6,416 nt of DNA from an uncultured Rhodanobacter sp. (GTDB lineage: Bacteria; Pseudomonadota; Gammaproteobacteria; Xanthomonadales; Rhodanobacteraceae), in NCBI GenBank assembly GCA_937906285.1, contig CALCWL010000277.1:1-6416 (forward strand), given 5' to 3'. The first letter of the stretch is position 1, and each line of letters opens with the position of its first letter. The notes beneath the pieces are model-generated. The model was not told the origin of the DNA. It saw only the letters and a program-made list of their open reading frames with translations, and ran no database searches. A program made the position numbers and the translations under genes. Shown in pieces: positions 1 through 6,416 of this stretch.

Positions 1-802
1 TCAGCGCCGAGATCGGGGTCGGGCCTTCCATCGAATCGGGCAGCCACACGTGCAGCGGCACCTGTGCCGACTTGCCCATGGCGCCGACGAACAGCAAGAT
101 GCAGATCACGGTCGTCGCATCCCACTGCGTGTTCGCGGTGATCTGCAGCGTCTGGCCAGCCAGCCCCGGCGCCGCGCTGAACGCACTGGCGTAGTCCAGC
201 GTGTGCAGGAAGGTCAACACCGCGGCAATGCCCAGCAGGAAACCGAAGTCGCCCACACGGTTAACCAGGAACGCCTTCAGGTTGGCGAAGATCGCGGTCG
301 GTCGCTTGTACCAGAAGCCGATCAGCAGGTACGACACCAGGCCCACCGCTTCCCAGCCGAAGAACAGCTGCATGAAGTTGTTGCTCATGACCAGCATGAA
401 CATCGAGAAGGTGAACAGCGAGATGTAGCTGAAGAAGCGCGTGTAACCCGGGTCGTCGCGCATGTAGCCGATGGTGTACAGGTGCACCACCAGCGAGACG
501 AAGCCCACCACCACCAGCATCATCGCGGTGAGCCGGTCGACCATGAATCCGACGCTGGCGTTGACCTGCCCGATCTGAAACCAGGTGTAGAGGTTCTGGT
601 TGTAACTGTCCGCGCCGCCCACGGTGAGCTGATACAGCACCTGGAATGACAGCGCGACCGACACGATCATGCACGCGATGGTGACGGTGTGGGCGACCGC
701 GCGGCCCGCGCGGCCGAGAAACGGGCTGACGAAACCGGCCACCAGCGACCCGAGCAGCGGCGCCAGTGCGATGGTCAACAGGACGCTCGTGGAAAGACCC
801 AT
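1..802 (-). CDS. nuoL: NADH-quinone oxidoreductase subunit L, N-terminal part (runs off window start)
   Basis: NuoL is the distal antiporter-like subunit of the complex I membrane arm and takes part in proton pumping. The frame opens at ATG 802-800 (MGLSTSVLLTIALAPLLG) and stays open to base 1, giving 267 codons; the family is usually over 600 residues, so less than half is here. Visible are an N-terminal hydrophobic segment (about residues 5-25) and further membrane segments. The motif FFGWEAVGLVSYLLIGFW (about 147-164) contains Glu151, matching the essential Glu144 of E. coli NuoL. GAMGKSAQ contains Lys244, matching Lys229. PLHVWLPDSMEGPTPISAL (249-267) is the family hallmark and ends at the window edge. 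The start lies 4 nt after the nuoK stop. A GAAGG sequence inside the last nuoK codons, 8 nt before the ATG, acts as ribosome binding site, so translation is probably coupled. The 5' end is certain; the 3' end is outside the window. Confidence 0.97.
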   Translation of the reverse strand, partial: MGLSTSVLLTIALAPLLGSLVAGFVSPFLGRAGRAVAHTVTIACMIVSVALSFQVLYQLTVGGADSYNQNLYTWFQIGQVNASVGFMVDRLTAMMLVVVGFVSLVVHLYTIGYMRDDPGYTRFFSYISLFTFSMFMLVMSNNFMQLFFGWEAVGLVSYLLIGFWYKRPTAIFANLKAFLVNRVGDFGFLLGIAAVLTFLHTLDYASAFSAAPGLAGQTLQITANTQWDATTVICILLFVGAMGKSAQVPLHVWLPDSMEGPTPISAL

Positions 803-806
803 GGGT

Positions 807-1112
807 TCAGCCCTTCATGCTGTCGATGTCGGCGATGTTGATCGTGCTGCGCGTACGGAACAGCAAAACCAGGATCGCCAGGCCGACGGCAGCTTCCGCC
901 GCAGCCACGGTGAGGATGAAAAACACGAACACCTGCCCCGACACGTCGCCCAGGAAGCGCGAGAACGCGACAAAATTCATGTTGACCGCAAGCAGCATCA
1001 GCTCGATCGACATCAGCAGCACGATCACGTTCTTGCGGTTGATGAACAACCCGGCCACGGCGATGCAGAACAGCACCGCACCGAGCACGACATAGTGTGC
1101 GAGCGAAATCAT
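807..1112 (-). CDS. nuoK: NADH-quinone oxidoreductase subunit K
   Basis: NuoK is the small three-helix membrane subunit of complex I (homologue of mitochondrial ND4L) and forms part of the proton path next to NuoJ and NuoN. The product is 101 residues, the normal family length. It starts MISLAHYVVLGAVLF and has three hydrophobic helices at about 3-23, 28-50 and 60-86. The two buried glutamates needed for proton transfer are present: Glu37 in LLMSIELMLLAVN (E. coli Glu36) and Glu73 in TVAAAEAAVGLAI (E. coli Glu72). The ATG at 1112 overlaps the nuoJ stop as ATGA, a 4-nt overlap typical of coupled translation. A longer open frame continues upstream to about 1355, but that part is out-of-frame nuoJ DNA and the family alignment fixes the start at 1112. 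The stop is TGA at 809-807. Confidence 0.98.
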   Translation of the reverse strand: MISLAHYVVLGAVLFCIAVAGLFINRKNVIVLLMSIELMLLAVNMNFVAFSRFLGDVSGQVFVFFILTVAAAEAAVGLAILVLLFRTRSTINIADIDSMKG

Positions 1113-1765
1113 GGCTTGGATTCTCCTGCGGTGCCCTCGCCGGCGGCGGTCGGCGTCGGCCGTACGGCGTCCATCTTGACGATGCGCACGCGATCGCGCG
1201 GATCGACCCTGACCTGTCGGCTGGCGGATTCGTAACGCGCGCCGCGGCGTTCGCGCAGGGTCAGCGCCACCGCGGCCACCAGGCCCACGGTGAGCACCAG
1301 CGCAGCCACTTCGAACGGCAACAGGAACTTCGTGTACAGCGCCTGGCCAAGCCACGCGGTGTTGGACATGCCGGCCGCCGCGGCCGGGTCAGCCCCCAGA
1401 TCGCGTACATGCATCGCCCGCACGCCGATCAGGCCGATCATCTCGACCAGCATCACGATGGCCACGATCACGCCGACCGGCAGGAACTTCACGAAACCCT
1501 CGTGCATTTTCTCCAGGTCGATGTCGAGCATCATCACCACGAACAGGAACAAAACCATCACCGCGCCGACGTAGACCACCACCAGCGCCAGGGCGAGGAA
1601 CTCGGCGTCCAGCAGCATCCACAGGCAGGCGGCGCTGAAGAAGGTGAGCACCAGCGCCAGCACGGCGTGCACGGTGTTCTTCAGCGTGATCACCGAGAGC
1701 GCAGCGGCCACCGTGACGATGCTGAAAGCGTAGAAGCAGATGAGTTGCAATGTCTGGGGATTCAT
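1109..1765 (-). CDS. nuoJ: NADH-quinone oxidoreductase subunit J
   Basis: NuoJ (homologue of mitochondrial ND6) is a membrane-arm subunit of complex I linking the quinone site region around NuoH to the proton channels. The product has 218 residues. Hydrophobic helices are visible at about 7-26, 32-52, 56-80, 94-116 and 147-169, the expected five. The third helix carries the strongly conserved ALVVVYVGAVMVLFLFVVMM stretch (60-79), whose tyrosine and flexible bulge are central to coupling in this family. After the last helix comes a charged, proline-containing tail of about 48 residues (RERRGARYES to GEGTAGESKP), longer than in the E. coli protein. The ATG at 1765 follows the nuoI stop by 9 nt. 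A GAGG sequence overlapping that stop, 7 nt before the ATG, serves as ribosome binding site. The TGA stop overlaps the nuoK start by 4 nt. Confidence 0.98.
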   Translation of the reverse strand: MNPQTLQLICFYAFSIVTVAAALSVITLKNTVHAVLALVLTFFSAACLWMLLDAEFLALALVVVYVGAVMVLFLFVVMMLDIDLEKMHEGFVKFLPVGVIVAIVMLVEMIGLIGVRAMHVRDLGADPAAAAGMSNTAWLGQALYTKFLLPFEVAALVLTVGLVAAVALTLRERRGARYESASRQVRVDPRDRVRIVKMDAVRPTPTAAGEGTAGESKP

Positions 1766-1774
1766 CGAAGGGCC

Positions 1775-2266
1775 TCAGCGATACGGCGCATCTTGGGCAC
1801 GATCCGCGGCGATCTGCTGTTCGAAGCGATCGCCAATGGCAAGCAGCTTCTGCTTGTCCACCACGTTCTCGCCGCGATTCTCGAAGTGGTATTCGTGGAT
1901 CGAGGTCTCGACGATCGAATCGACCGGGCAGCTCTCCTCGCAGAAGCCGCAGTAGATGCACTTGAACAGGTCGATCTCGTAGCGCGTGGTGCGGCGCTGG
2001 CCGTCACTCTCCCTCGGCGCCGAATCGATGGTGATCGCCAACGCCGGGCAGACCGCCTCGCACAGCTTGCAGGCGATGCAGCGCTCCTCGCCGTTCGCGT
2101 AGCGGCGCAACGCATGCAGTCCGCGGAAACGATTCGACTTCGGAATGTGTTCCATCGGGTAGCGCATGGTGTACTTGGGCTTGAACATGTAGCGAATCGT
2201 CACGCCCATGCCGGCGACCAGCTCGGCCAGCATCAGACTCTTCAAATAACGGGTTACCGCGTTCAT
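1775..2266 (-). CDS. nuoI: NADH-quinone oxidoreductase subunit I (two 4Fe-4S clusters)
   Basis: NuoI (homologue of mitochondrial TYKY/NDUFS8) is the ferredoxin-like subunit that carries electrons through clusters N6a and N6b towards the terminal cluster N2 in NuoB. The product is 163 residues, within the usual range. An N-terminal amphipathic segment (about 1-30, MNAVTRYLKSLMLAELVAGM onward) sits on the membrane arm. The conserved YPMEHIPKSNRFRG follows at 36-49. Two complete cluster motifs come next: CIACKLCEAVCP with Cys63, 66, 69 and 73, and CIYCGFCEESCPVDSI with Cys103, 106, 109 and 113. All eight ligands are present. The conserved VETSIHEY follows (119-126). The ATG at 2266 is 3 nt after the nuoH stop. 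GGGAG, 8 nt upstream and inside the end of nuoH, is the likely ribosome binding site. The stop is TGA. Confidence 0.99.
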   Translation of the reverse strand: MNAVTRYLKSLMLAELVAGMGVTIRYMFKPKYTMRYPMEHIPKSNRFRGLHALRRYANGEERCIACKLCEAVCPALAITIDSAPRESDGQRRTTRYEIDLFKCIYCGFCEESCPVDSIVETSIHEYHFENRGENVVDKQKLLAIGDRFEQQIAADRAQDAPYR

Positions 2267-2269
2267 GGC

Positions 2270-3322
2270 TTACGCTCCCACCCCGATGCTGACCAGGTCG
2301 TAGTACTTCAGCAGACCGGCAACGAACACCCAGGCAATGGCAATGGGGATGAAGACCTTCCAGCCCAGGCGCATGATCTGGTCGTAGCGGTAGCGCGGGA
2401 ACGTGGCGCGGAACCACAGGAAGAAGAACGACATCACGAACGCCTTGATGAACAGCCAGATGAAGCCGCCTGCGCCCAGCCATGCGATCCAACCGGGCGC
2501 GTCGGCGGAGATCCAGCCCTGCAGCGGGCTGAGCCAGCCGCCGAGGAAGAAGATCGCCGACAGGAAGCTGACCAGGATCATGTTGGCGTATTCGGCCAGG
2601 AAGAACAGCGCGAAGGCCGACCCGGAATACTCCACGTGGAAGCCGGCAACGATTTCCGACTCGCCTTCGGCCATGTCGAACGGCAGACGGTTGGTCTCGG
2701 CCACGCCGGAGACGAAATAGATCACGAAGACCGGCAGCAACGGCAGCCAGAACCAGTCGAACAGCCCCTTGCCGCCGGCCTGCGCGTTGACGATCTCGCT
2801 GAGGTTGAGGCTGCCGGCCAGCACCATTACGCAGACCAGGCACAGGCCCATGGCCAATTCGTACGAGATCACCTGGGCCGCCGAACGCATGGCGCCCAAA
2901 AGCGCGTAACGCGAGTTGGACGCCCAGCCGGCGATGATGATGCCGTAGACCCCCATCGAGGTCATCGCCAGCAGGTAAAGGATGCCGGCGTTGGCGTTGG
3001 ACAACACCATCCTGCCGTCGAACGGGATCACCGCCCAGGCCGCCAGCGCAGGGACCAGCCCGATCAGCGGCGCCAGGTAGTACAGGAAGCGGTTGGCCTT
3101 GGTCGGCAGGATCACTTCCTTGATCAAGAGCTTCACCACGTCGGCGAAAGCCTGCAGCACGCCGCCGGGGCCGACCTTGTTCGGTCCCATGCGCACATGC
3201 ATCCAGCCGATGACCTTGCGCTCCCAGTACACGAACATCGCCACCGCGATCACCAGCGGCAGCACGATGCACAGGATGTAGATCAGCGGCCACATGACCT
3301 GGTTGATGAGTTGATCAGCCAT
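2270..3322 (-). CDS. nuoH: NADH-quinone oxidoreductase subunit H
   Basis: NuoH (homologue of mitochondrial ND1) is the membrane subunit at the foot of the peripheral arm; it forms the entrance and much of the wall of the quinone chamber. The product is 350 residues, somewhat longer than E. coli NuoH. It has about eight hydrophobic helices. Family signatures run in order: YWERKVIGWMHVRMGPNKVG (32-51), the stretch from GWASNSRYALLGAMRSAAQ to SYELAMGL (132-160), AETNRLPFDMAEGESEIVAG (208-227) with the acidic loop facing quinone, and FLWFRATFPRYRYDQIM (301-317). An extra short stretch around ISADAPGWIAWLGAGG (271-286) precedes the seventh helix. The start is ATG 3322, 5 nt after the nuoG stop. 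An in-frame ATG 81 nt further upstream lies in nuoG coding DNA and is not used by the family. The ribosome binding site is weak (AAGG about 10 nt before the ATG), which suggests coupling to nuoG translation. The stop is TAA. Confidence 0.98.
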   Translation of the reverse strand: MADQLINQVMWPLIYILCIVLPLVIAVAMFVYWERKVIGWMHVRMGPNKVGPGGVLQAFADVVKLLIKEVILPTKANRFLYYLAPLIGLVPALAAWAVIPFDGRMVLSNANAGILYLLAMTSMGVYGIIIAGWASNSRYALLGAMRSAAQVISYELAMGLCLVCVMVLAGSLNLSEIVNAQAGGKGLFDWFWLPLLPVFVIYFVSGVAETNRLPFDMAEGESEIVAGFHVEYSGSAFALFFLAEYANMILVSFLSAIFFLGGWLSPLQGWISADAPGWIAWLGAGGFIWLFIKAFVMSFFFLWFRATFPRYRYDQIMRLGWKVFIPIAIAWVFVAGLLKYYDLVSIGVGA

Positions 3323-3327
3323 GATGC

Positions 3328-5652
3328 CTATGCCTTGCTCAAGGTGATGGCTGCGCCGTGTGGCGGCAGCGTGGCGGTAAGGTCTTGGGCTGCCTCGATC
3401 CACACGGCGCCGTCGGGCACGGCCGCATCGACCAGCACCGGCAACTGCACTTCGCCGACGCGCGCCTGCGCGCCGGCGGTCAGGCCCTGCCGCCCCGCCT
3501 CGGCTTCATTGAGGCGGATCGCCGGCGCACGATTGAGCGGGTGCGCATTGAGCGCGGTGGCCCGGCGCAACACCGCATCGACGCGGTAAATCGGCCAAGT
3601 GGCCAGCCGGGTGAGCGCGGCGGGGGTGGCACGCGGCGCGAGGCCCTGGCGCGCTGTCTGGGCGCGTTCACTGATGCCGTCGCGCAAACCGGCGATATCG
3701 TCGAACTCGAAACCGGCCAGTTGCATCGCCCCGCCGAGCGCACGCAGGACCTTCCAGCCCGGGCGTGCCTCGCCCGGCGCCCTGGCGCCTGCGATCACGC
3801 CCTGCGCCAGTCCGTCGACGTTGACCAAGGTCGCGTCGATTTCGGCCAGCAGTGCAATCGGCAGGATGACGTCCGCCACCTCGCGCAGTGCAGCGCCGCC
3901 GAAGGCGCTGAACGCCACCACCCTGTCCGCGCCACGCAGCGCTTTCAGCGCCGCGGCACCATCAGCGAAGTCGTGCGGCGGCTCGATGCCGTACAGCAGG
4001 TACGACTTGCGCGGCTGCGCCAGCATGGCCTGGGCATCGAGCCCGCCATTGCCCGGCACCACGCCGATGCGGCCCAGGCCGATCGCGTTGGCGCCCACCG
4101 GCACCTCATTGACGCCGGCACCGGTGGCTTCGCCGATGAAATGTGCGATGGCACGCAGCCACGAAGCCTGCGGATGCGTCGCGGCGGCTTCGCCGAGGAT
4201 CACCGCCGAGGCACCCGTCTTCAGCGCAGCGATCACTTCGCCGTCGCCCTGTCTGCTGCCGATGCCGTCCAGTGCGCCAGCCAGCGATGCCGGCGCCTTG
4301 GCACCGGCCTCCACCGCCGCCTTGGCCAGCCCCAGCATGGCGTCGACCAGCGCTTGCGGGGCGACGATGGTCTCGCCGGCCAGCTTGTAGTTGAAATCGA
4401 AACGTGCCGGGTTCACCACGAAAACGCGAGCGCCTTTCTTGGTCGCCTGGTGCAGCCGGTGGTTGACCAGCGGCAGCTCCTGGCGCAGGTCCGAGCCAAC
4501 CAGCAAGGCGGCCTGCACTTTCTCCAGTTCGGCAACCGGCATGCCAAACGGCATCGCCACGGCGTGATCGGCAAAATCGAGCTGGCGCAAACGGTGGTCG
4601 ACGTGGGCGCTGCCCAGGCCTCGCGCCAGGCGCACCAGCAAGTCGCCTTCCTCGTTCGAGCTTGACGGATGCGCCAAGATGCCGAGCTCGCTGCCCGGCG
4701 CCTTCTTCAGCGCCTCGCCGGCGACCGTCAGCGCGTCCTCCCAGGTGGTGTCCCGCCACTGGCCGTCGCGTTTCACCTGCGGAGCATGCAGGCGATCGGC
4801 GGCGTACATGCCCTGGTGGCTGTAGCGGTCGCGGTCGGACAGCCAGCATTCGTTGATCGACTCGTTGTCCCGCGGCACCACCCGCAGCACTTCGCCGCGA
4901 CGCGTGTGCAGCCACAGGTTGGAGCCCAGTGCGTCGTGTGCGCCAATCGAGGGCTTGGCGATCAGTTCCCAGGCACGCGCCTTGAACTGGAACACCTTGT
5001 CGGTGAGCGCGCCGACCGGGCAGACGTCGATGATGTTGCCGGACAGCTCGGTTTCGACCGTCTTGCCGATGTAGGTACCGATGACCTGGTCTTCACCGCG
5101 GCTCATGCCGCCCAGCTCGTAGGTGCCGGCGATCTCGCTGGTGAAGCGTACGCAGCGCGTGCAGTGGATGCAGCGGGTCATCTCGGTGGCCACCAGCGGC
5201 CCGATGTTCTCGTCGGCCACGGTGCGCTTGCGCTCGGTGAAGCGCGACACGCTGCGACCGAAGCCCAGCGCCACGTCCTGCAGCTCGCACTCGCCACCCT
5301 GGTCGCAGATCGGGCAGTCCAGCGGATGGTTGATCAGCAGGAACTCCATCACGTCGCGCTGGTACTGCAGCGCAAGCTTGGAGCGAGTCTGCACCTTCAT
5401 GCCCTCGGTGACCGGGGTGGCGCACGCGGGCAACCCTTTGGGCACCGGGCGTCCGCCCATCTCCACCTCGACCATGCACATGCGGCAATTCGCGGCAATC
5501 GGCAGCTTGCGGTGATAGCAGAAACGCGGAATCACGACGCCGACGGCATCGGCCGCCTCGATGATCATCGCGTTCTTGCGGATCTGCACCGGTTTGCCGT
5601 CGATCTCGATGTTGACCAGATCGGGCGCGGTGCTGGTTGGCTGCGTGCTCAT
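3328..5652 (-). CDS. nuoG: NADH-quinone oxidoreductase subunit G (75-kDa-type iron-sulfur subunit)
   Basis: NuoG is the largest peripheral-arm subunit of complex I and relays electrons from NuoF/NuoE towards NuoI. The product is 774 residues. After a 12-residue linker comes a 2Fe-2S ferredoxin domain (about 13-90) with N1b ligands Cys45, Cys56, Cys59 and Cys77. The His-Cys3 N5 motif follows with His109, Cys113, Cys116 and Cys122 (HPLDCPICDQGGEC). N4 ligands are Cys161, Cys164, Cys167 (CIHCTRC) and Cys211 (DVCPVGAL). From about residue 230 a molybdopterin-oxidoreductase-like domain begins, with no sign of a working cofactor site, as normal for the family. The four cysteines that bind the optional N7 cluster in E. 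coli and Thermus are missing; only Cys269 occurs in that stretch. ATG 5652 is chosen because AAGGAG lies 7 nt upstream and homology begins there. The frame continues 48 codons upstream, but that part is repeat DNA. The stop is TAG. Confidence 0.98.
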   Translation of the reverse strand: MSTQPTSTAPDLVNIEIDGKPVQIRKNAMIIEAADAVGVVIPRFCYHRKLPIAANCRMCMVEVEMGGRPVPKGLPACATPVTEGMKVQTRSKLALQYQRDVMEFLLINHPLDCPICDQGGECELQDVALGFGRSVSRFTERKRTVADENIGPLVATEMTRCIHCTRCVRFTSEIAGTYELGGMSRGEDQVIGTYIGKTVETELSGNIIDVCPVGALTDKVFQFKARAWELIAKPSIGAHDALGSNLWLHTRRGEVLRVVPRDNESINECWLSDRDRYSHQGMYAADRLHAPQVKRDGQWRDTTWEDALTVAGEALKKAPGSELGILAHPSSSNEEGDLLVRLARGLGSAHVDHRLRQLDFADHAVAMPFGMPVAELEKVQAALLVGSDLRQELPLVNHRLHQATKKGARVFVVNPARFDFNYKLAGETIVAPQALVDAMLGLAKAAVEAGAKAPASLAGALDGIGSRQGDGEVIAALKTGASAVILGEAAATHPQASWLRAIAHFIGEATGAGVNEVPVGANAIGLGRIGVVPGNGGLDAQAMLAQPRKSYLLYGIEPPHDFADGAAALKALRGADRVVAFSAFGGAALREVADVILPIALLAEIDATLVNVDGLAQGVIAGARAPGEARPGWKVLRALGGAMQLAGFEFDDIAGLRDGISERAQTARQGLAPRATPAALTRLATWPIYRVDAVLRRATALNAHPLNRAPAIRLNEAEAGRQGLTAGAQARVGEVQLPVLVDAAVPDGAVWIEAAQDLTATLPPHGAAITLSKA

Positions 5653-5659
5653 GCAGCAA

Positions 5660-5665
5660 CTCCTT
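5660..5665 (-). promoter_or_regulatory. Shine-Dalgarno site of nuoG
   Basis: The minus strand reads AAGGAG, then 7 nt (TTGCTGC), then the ATG of nuoG at 5652. It is the strongest ribosome binding site in the window. It settles the start against the 48-codon upstream extension, whose translation (GESGIGNRESGI-like) is just the repeat read as protein. Because nuoG is separated from nuoF by 127 nt, this gene needs its own initiation site, unlike the others, whose sites lie inside the preceding gene. Confidence 0.85.
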
Positions 5666-5673
5666 GGGGAGCA

Positions 5674-5760
5674 GGGAATGGGGAATGGAGAATGGGGAGT
5701 GGGAAGGGCTGCCGGATGTTGCGGCGCGATCCCCGATTCCCGATTCCCGATTCCCGATTC
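5674..5760. repeat. Opposed 7-bp tandem arrays forming an imperfect inverted repeat
   Basis: On the plus strand, bases 5674-5701 read GGGAATG, GGGAATG, GAGAATG, GGGAGTG: four copies of a 7-bp unit with drift. Bases 5728-5760 read GATCCCC, then GATTCCC three times, then a partial GATTC. GATTCCC is the complement of GGGAATC, so the two arrays face each other and can pair, with one same-base mismatch (G/G in plus-strand DNA, C/C in mRNA) per 7 bp. In nuo mRNA the GAATCGG array comes first and the CATTCCC array second; the GAGAATG copy still pairs there through a G-U wobble. A small GCCG/CGGC pair (5711-5714 with 5722-5725, 7-nt loop) lies between the arms. Repeats of this kind are, from memory, scattered between genes in Xanthomonadales; they are often mistranslated as peptides such as ESGIGNRESGI. 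Function is unknown. Confidence 0.85.
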
Positions 5761-5779
5761 GCGCGGCTGGAGAGCATGG

Positions 5780-6416
<637 letters not shown>

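Larger units (their letters stand above)
5653..5779. other. nuoF-nuoG intergenic spacer, non-coding
   Basis: This is the only real gap in the window: 127 nt between the nuoF stop (TGA, 5782-5780) and the nuoG start, where all other junctions are -4 to 9 nt. It holds a short flank next to nuoF (5761-5779), two opposed repeat arrays (about 5728-5760 and 5674-5701) around a central 26-nt stretch, and the nuoG ribosome binding site. I see no convincing -35/-10 promoter, no run of T after a perfect stem that would mark a classical terminator, and no small gene. Open frames through it give low-complexity repeat peptides only. Confidence 0.9.

Noticed and set aside
50..649. Plus-strand 199-codon frame at the window start
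   Set aside because: It is antisense to nuoL, whose conserved residues (Glu151, Lys244, the HVWLPD motif) confirm the minus strand.
2004..3293. 429-codon minus-strand frame overlapping nuoH and nuoI
   Set aside because: It is the alternative frame of nuoH running into nuoI; the real products in the other frame match their families end to end.
1097..3589. 830-codon open frame on the plus strand, opposite nuoJ-nuoI-nuoH
   Set aside because: Its translation is rich in His, Gln, Asp and Arg with no recognisable fold, and it covers five well-defined minus-strand features. It is the usual antisense shadow of GC-rich coding DNA.
5674..5760. Transcription terminator or CRISPR array
   Set aside because: The units are 7 bp with no spacers, so not CRISPR. 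The inverted arms are interrupted by mismatches and no T-run follows, so a classical terminator is not supported, and the operon must continue into nuoG.

Overview
The window is an internal stretch of a bacterial respiratory complex I (NADH:ubiquinone oxidoreductase, nuo) operon, and every gene lies on the minus strand. In transcription order (high to low coordinates) it holds the 3' half of nuoF, then complete nuoG, nuoH, nuoI, nuoJ and nuoK, then the 5' part of nuoL. This is the canonical F-G-H-I-J-K-L order, so nuoE and earlier genes are expected beyond base 6416 and the rest of nuoL, nuoM and nuoN before base 1.

The DNA is GC-rich with strong G/C third-position bias, which opens long meaningless frames on the opposite strand. 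NuoG has no N7 cluster ligands. Together with the NuoH and NuoI sequences, this fits a proteobacterium with complex I of the mitochondrial/beta-proteobacterial style rather than the E. coli style. The short GATTCCC / GGGAATG repeats between nuoF and nuoG resemble intergenic repeats I associate with Xanthomonadales/Lysobacterales genomes (Xanthomonas, Lysobacter, Rhodanobacter, Dyella and relatives). I infer a gammaproteobacterium of that order; genus cannot be decided from this window.

Layout: partial nuoL 1-802; nuoK 807-1112; nuoJ 1109-1765; nuoI 1775-2266; nuoH 2270-3322; nuoG 3328-5652; non-coding repeat spacer 5653-5779; partial nuoF 5780-6416. Junctions are very tight (4, -4, 9, 3 and 5 nt from L back to G) except nuoF-nuoG, where a 127-nt spacer is filled mostly by two opposed arrays of a 7-bp unit that can fold as an imperfect hairpin just upstream of the nuoG ribosome binding site.

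The proteins work as one machine. NuoF and NuoG carry electrons from NADH through FMN and iron-sulfur clusters in the peripheral arm. NuoI passes them through two 4Fe-4S clusters to quinone bound near NuoH. NuoH, NuoJ, NuoK and NuoL form the proton-pumping membrane arm. All the key residues I could check are present, and no gene looks broken. I see no RNA gene, CRISPR array, insertion sequence, phage gene or new system. The only unexplained structure is the repeat block in the nuoF-nuoG spacer.
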